From Owenia fusiformis (taxonomy: Eukaryota; Annelida; Polychaeta; Sabellida; Oweniidae), in the NCBI GenBank assembly GCA_903813345.2, contig CAIIXF020000003.1:34769000-34832999 (forward strand): a stretch of 64,000 nt of DNA. The letters are read 5' to 3'. Of this stretch, positions 53,301 to 59,300 are shown piece after piece; the stretch's first letter is position 1, and each line of letters starts with the position of its first letter. Below the pieces are notes generated by a model, which was not told the origin of the DNA, did no database searches, and saw only the letters and a program-made list of their open reading frames with translations. A program made the position numbers and the translations under genes.

Positions 53301-56300
53301 TTATTTAAGTTTATTGGTTGCACTTTATTTTAGAGCCATTGGTTTCCCATGATAATGGTATAGTACTGCTAGAAGGCCCACACAGATTAATAAATTATAA
53401 GGACTAATGGATTAATAATTGTTATTTTGTATGATTCTTGTAAGTGAATGAAAATTGAAAGTACAAAGAAAACATAGGAATTGTATAATACATGATAACA
53501 TTTATATTCCATTGAACCTTAGGTTTAAGTAATTCTGCTACTATCTGCCGCATTTATACTCCCAGCTTCTCTCGACAGTATGTGTATTGATGTGTTCTCC
53601 TCATTTGAAGGGACTCAGTGTTTATATCTGGTCCTGAAATATACCAAAATAAGAAAGAAGTTAAGATTGACCTGTAAATTGCACCAATAAAGGCCCCACA
53701 TAAAGTGTAAATAACTTTGGCTTATACTATAGTCTTAATTGGTTCATAAATAAGCGCGAAATGAACTCATCCATGCATGGAAATGATTCAGAGAAAAAAG
53801 AATTTCAAATTTTAGTTGTCATAGAAACCAATAATAAACCAAACAATAATATTTAAAACATAATACCCTGTTTTTGAAGTTTAGCAAATGTAGCTTTTAT
53901 GCCACCTGAGTGATGTTATGATGAGGTCAGTAAGTTTGCAACATTTTTGATATGCTAATACAGGTACAAATGGTAGGTCAACTCGCACCCAAGACAAGTC
54001 GTACCCAAGTATATATTTTGTTTTGAATCAAGCGTTGGACTGGGAATGTGAATAGATATACATATTATAATTGTAACATACTGTTCAGAATAGTTTAAAG
54101 TTTGAAGAATTATTTTCGGAAGAAATTGATTTAATTTTGTGACACTTTGAGCTTTGAGTGTCAATTTATTTTGACTATTATTTTATATTGGTCATAGATT
54201 CAGGATGTTAAAGTGAAGAGACATATGTTTATTACACATATTCATAATATCATTTTTCAAAATATTGAATGTTTATGAGTGTTTGGAACAAGTGTCAGAT
54301 CTAATGTTGTAATTATATTTATTTATATATATGTTTGACAAAAAATGTTGAGAACAAGCGCTTCAAGCAATTCTTTTATTAAATAAAAAAGGTGATCCAA
54401 GTTAAATCAAAATGCTTTCCTGAGAAATTGAGAAAAAATGTCTTCTAAATTCAAAAAAATATTGAGGCTATTTGAGTCAGATAATACCTTGAAAACATTA
54501 TTATACAAACTAAATTTTTTTCACTAATATGCACCCATAATACTGAAAATAATCTAAGGTACTAGTTGTCTTGGGTACCAGTTGTCTTGGGTACGAGTTG
54601 TCTTGGTACCGGTTGTCTTGGGTATGAGTTGTCTTGGGTACGAGTTGACTAGGAAGCGCTAAGACATATATTGAAGTGGCACATTAGATATGACATTTTA
54701 TTATTGAAATAGTGTGTCCTTTGTTCAATCTTGGCATTGTTGTTAAAAGATAATGTTTTTGGCACTGTATAATGGAATATTTGATGATGAAAAAATTTTC
54801 TCTGAAATAACTTTTAATAAATAAGTCATGACAAATATGTTGTAGTTTCAAACTTTACATGGGGACTTTTAGAGACTTTGTTATTAATCTGCTTTTCTGG
54901 AAATGTGGAAATATAATAAAAGATAAAAAACGAACAAACATGAAATGTAAGACATGTTGAAGTATACTGTAAATAGATCATAAAAATGACAAACTGATAA
55001 AGGAGAACACATATTTCACATTTACTGTACACTTGTGTTGTAAACAATGCTATTTGACTTCAGAATGGTAAATAACCATTTTTTCTTAATTACCCCACGT
55101 TCATAGACTCATTGAATGTATATTAGACTCAAAGTATCGATTTTAATAAAAAATCCCAATGGCATTGTGTACACATATGGTACTTAGACCCCCCCCCCTC
55201 CAATTTCTATACCTCACCTAACATTATATGCACTCAGATCATCTTTTAATCTTTCTACACTGCTTTTAATAATCTACGTTGAATGTACAATTAGTTGTTG
55301 AATGATCAGGCATTGACCATTGTACAGTTTTAGTTCATGTTGGAATTCCTCATTAAATCAGAAATTCATTCTCTTAAATTTTGCTGAATGAATCAATGAA
55401 AATATGAAAAATGATATATGGATATAAAAATTAAAGTTCATGAAAGTATATTTTTGAAAAAAACAACATCTTCAACATTTGAGGTCCCTTTATAATGCTG
55501 TATTATAAGTTATTTGTGCAGACTCATTAAAAACTTATTCCATGTGTTTCTTAATTTGCTATGATCAAAATAAACACCATTCTATAATATTGACATTGAA
55601 CTTCCAGCATTAGCCTTGCCCAAGTCGGTATTTTTTTTACTTATCTGATCTTGAATTATTACCGCCTTGTACAATCCAATACATCTCCGCTGTTATTATG
55701 CTGAAATATTCAACGGTTTCGAAATTTCCATAATACCTACGCTATTAGGGGTATCGCGAAACCTTATTGATTGACAAATATACGCTTGGACACGACGTGT
55801 GGCTTCAGGCTGAATGACCAATCAAAACGTTATCAGGTTGAGCTGCATAATCAAAACAAACTTCCCATCTACGACTTGAAATTCCATGATCTGATCGAGG
55901 TTTCGTTAATAGTTACAATATATTAATGTTATTAGATGTATATTGGAAGGTAAGAGTCATTAATATAAATTAAATCATGCGATTCAATGTTGATTTAGAA
56001 CTGATTTCGCGATGAAAATGCACGAAGACCAAGTCCAATGTAGCGGGTCATGTTGTCGTCGATCGGTGATTGAATCTCAGCCTACATGTTCAGCGATCGT
56101 TTCAACGTTTATTGTTGAAATCTTCTCACCTTTGGTTATCCGATCGATGCCCCGGCATCCACTAAACTCTCATTGATATTTATCTGATAAAATATTTGTA
56201 TTTTCATGATGAATTCATGCTCAGATTCGTGCAAGATTTGTTCGTGAAAAGTCCCGGTGAAAAGTGTACTTGTTTTTGACCGTGCATAATAATGAGCTAA

Positions 56301-59300
56301 CGCTACAGTGCCGTCGTTGATTGGTCAAATTTTACCGACATCAACAAACTGTCGGTAAAGCACGTGGCTTTCTCTTTGGTACAAGGCAGTCATAATAGAA
56401 ATCAAGATAAGTAAAAGAGACCGACTTGGGCAAGGCTATTCCAGCATGTGCATTTAAGATTGTTCAGTGGTCATTTGTTATTGCAGCACGAGACTGTGGT
56501 GGCCATATAATTATGGACACTCTGTATTTAGGACTGCTTGAAGGTATACAGGGCGTGATGGCTTTATTCCAACTACTTAATGAATCAATCAACACCTTGT
56601 TTCTCTTGTGTTCAGATTTTAATTCGATAAACATGCAGCTAAAAAATGAAAAGTTTGAACAACATTTTTGATTTTTTTTTCTTGCTTAAAATAATATTTC
56701 TATGTTTAAACTTTTGTTCATTTTATTTATTTTGTATAACTTTATGAGTTATATTGAATTTTGCATTATCAACTTGTGTGTAAAGTTATTTGCTGTTCCA
56801 TGTTTCTGCTACGCATTTAGTACACATGTGCCCATATATGGGTACAGTGTTCGCTGAGCATATCCGCAAGCATGAATCATTGATAGCAAACTAAGAATAC
56901 CTGAGCATGAAACTATATCATTGGCTCAAAACATATTCTCTGTAAGTAATGTAGAATATCTGTACTAATACCAAAACTGGTTTTGGTTCAGTCTTGGAAT
57001 ATATATGAAACTTTATTGAAATGTCAAAGTTGTTCAAGAAATGCTTCACAAATATGATTAATTTTCAAAAGAAAGAATTGAGGGCAAATCATGAGAAAAC
57101 TTTGCATGAACAAGTAAATATACTACTGCTTAAACAGATATGCTGATTTGTGTAAATATGGCTTAAACAGATATGCAAATTTGTGAAAATATGGCTTAAC
57201 AGATATGCAGATTTGTGAAAATATGGCTTAAACAGATATGCAGATTTGTGAAAATATGGCATAAACAGATATGCAAATTTGTGAAAATATGGCTTAACAG
57301 ATATGCAGATTTGTGAAAATATGGCTTAACAGATATGCAAATTTGTGAAAATATTCCTTAAACAGATATGCAGATTTTTGAAAATATGGCTTAAACAGAT
57401 ATGCAGATTTGTGAAAATAGGGCTTAAACAGATATATAAATTTGTGAAAATATGGCTTTAACAGATTTGCAGATTTGTGAAAGTATGGCTCTCCCTGACA
57501 AGAAATTGTGCATCTTTCTAAAGCTAGTTGATTCAAAATTCCTTTCAAAATTAAATCGTTATATTTCCTGAATGGTATTTTATTTTTCTTCAATATACTG
57601 TAGATTCAATTTATTTCATTTGTGTAGTTGTGTTAACTGCCCTCTGGTTTGAAATATTTGATTTCAGTTAAGTCTATATTAGATTCCAATTCTTACATAT
57701 TTTGCATTCTTTAGTTCATACTTTTTACATTCAGTTCAGTCAATATTAGATTCCAATTCTTACATCTTTTTTCATTTTTTTGTTCATACTTTTTCATTCA
57801 GTTCAGTCTATTATAGATTCCAATTCTTACATCTTTTCCATTCTTTAGTTCATACTTTTTACATTCAGTTCAGTCAATATTAGATTCCAATTCTTACATC
57901 TTTTTAGCTCACATGGTGAGCTTTTGCAATCACTCACTTGTCCGTCTGTCTGTCCGTGCGTCAGTACGTGCGTCAGTACGTCCGTCCGTCCGTCAACAAT
58001 AGTGGCACGTTTTAAAACCTCTGTCGATAGGATTCCCGATTTAAGTTATTTCTGTTCAACATCAATACAGAAAACTCCCCTATGACTCCTGGTTCAAAAG
58101 CTCGCCTATTTTCAAAATGGCCGCCATTTTTGTCTCACAAAATTCACTTTTGACCAATTTCCTAGGGTTACAAATAATTTCAGGTGTCTTACATTGTCAA
58201 AATCCATATCAATGTAAAGAGTAGATGTATCATATAATTTTGTTACAAAAAATCGGCAAAAAGTTATATCCATTTTTTTATTTTCAGCCATTTTAGTTAA
58301 CATTGATTTGTCTATCTGACTCGTGAAATCCACTTTTCTGTCAACAATAATGGCACGTTTCAAAACCTCTGTCGATAGGATTCCTGTTTTAGGTTATTTC
58401 TGTTCAACATCAATACAGAAGACTCCCCTATGACTCCTGGTTCAAAAGCTCGCCTATTTTCATAATGGCCGCCATTTTTGTCTCGCGAAATTGACTTTTG
58501 ACCCATTTCCTAGCTTTACAAATAATTTCAGGTGTCCTGCATTGTAAAATCCCATGTCAATGTAAAGAGTAGATGCATGAAATAATTTTGTTGCAAAAAA
58601 TCGGCAAAAAATTATATCCATTTTTTTATTTTCTGCCATTTTAGTTAACATTGATTTGTCCATCTGTCTCGCGAAATCCACTTTTTGGACCATTTGCCTT
58701 AAAACCTCTGTCGATAGGATTCCTGTTTTAGGTTATTTCTGTACAACATCAATACAGAAGACCCCCTATGACTCCTGGTTCAAAAGCTCGACTATTTTCA
58801 AAATGGCCGCCATTTTTGTCTCGTGAAATTCACTTTTGACCCATTTCCTAGCTTTACAAATAATTTCAGATGTTCTGCATTGTTAAAATCCATGTCAATG
58901 TAAAGAGTAGTTGTATGAAATAATTTTGTTACAAAAAATCGGCAAAAAGAATTATATCTGTTCTTTTATTTTCAGCCATTTTAGTTAACATTGATTTGTC
59001 CATCTGTCTCACGAAATCTACTTTTGGACCATTTGCCTTAAAACCTCTGTCAAAAGTATTCCTGTTTTAAGTTATTTTTGATCAACATCAATACAAAAAA
59101 CTCCCCTATGACTCCTGGTTCAAAAGTTCGCTTATTTTCAAAATGGCCGCCATTTTTGTTTAGCGATATTCACTTTTGGCCTATTTCCTAGCATTACAAA
59201 TAATTTCAGGTGTCCTGCATTGTAAAAAGCCACGTCACTGTTAAGAGTTGTTGTATGAAATAATTTTGTTTCAAAAAATCGGCAAAAAATTATATCCGTT

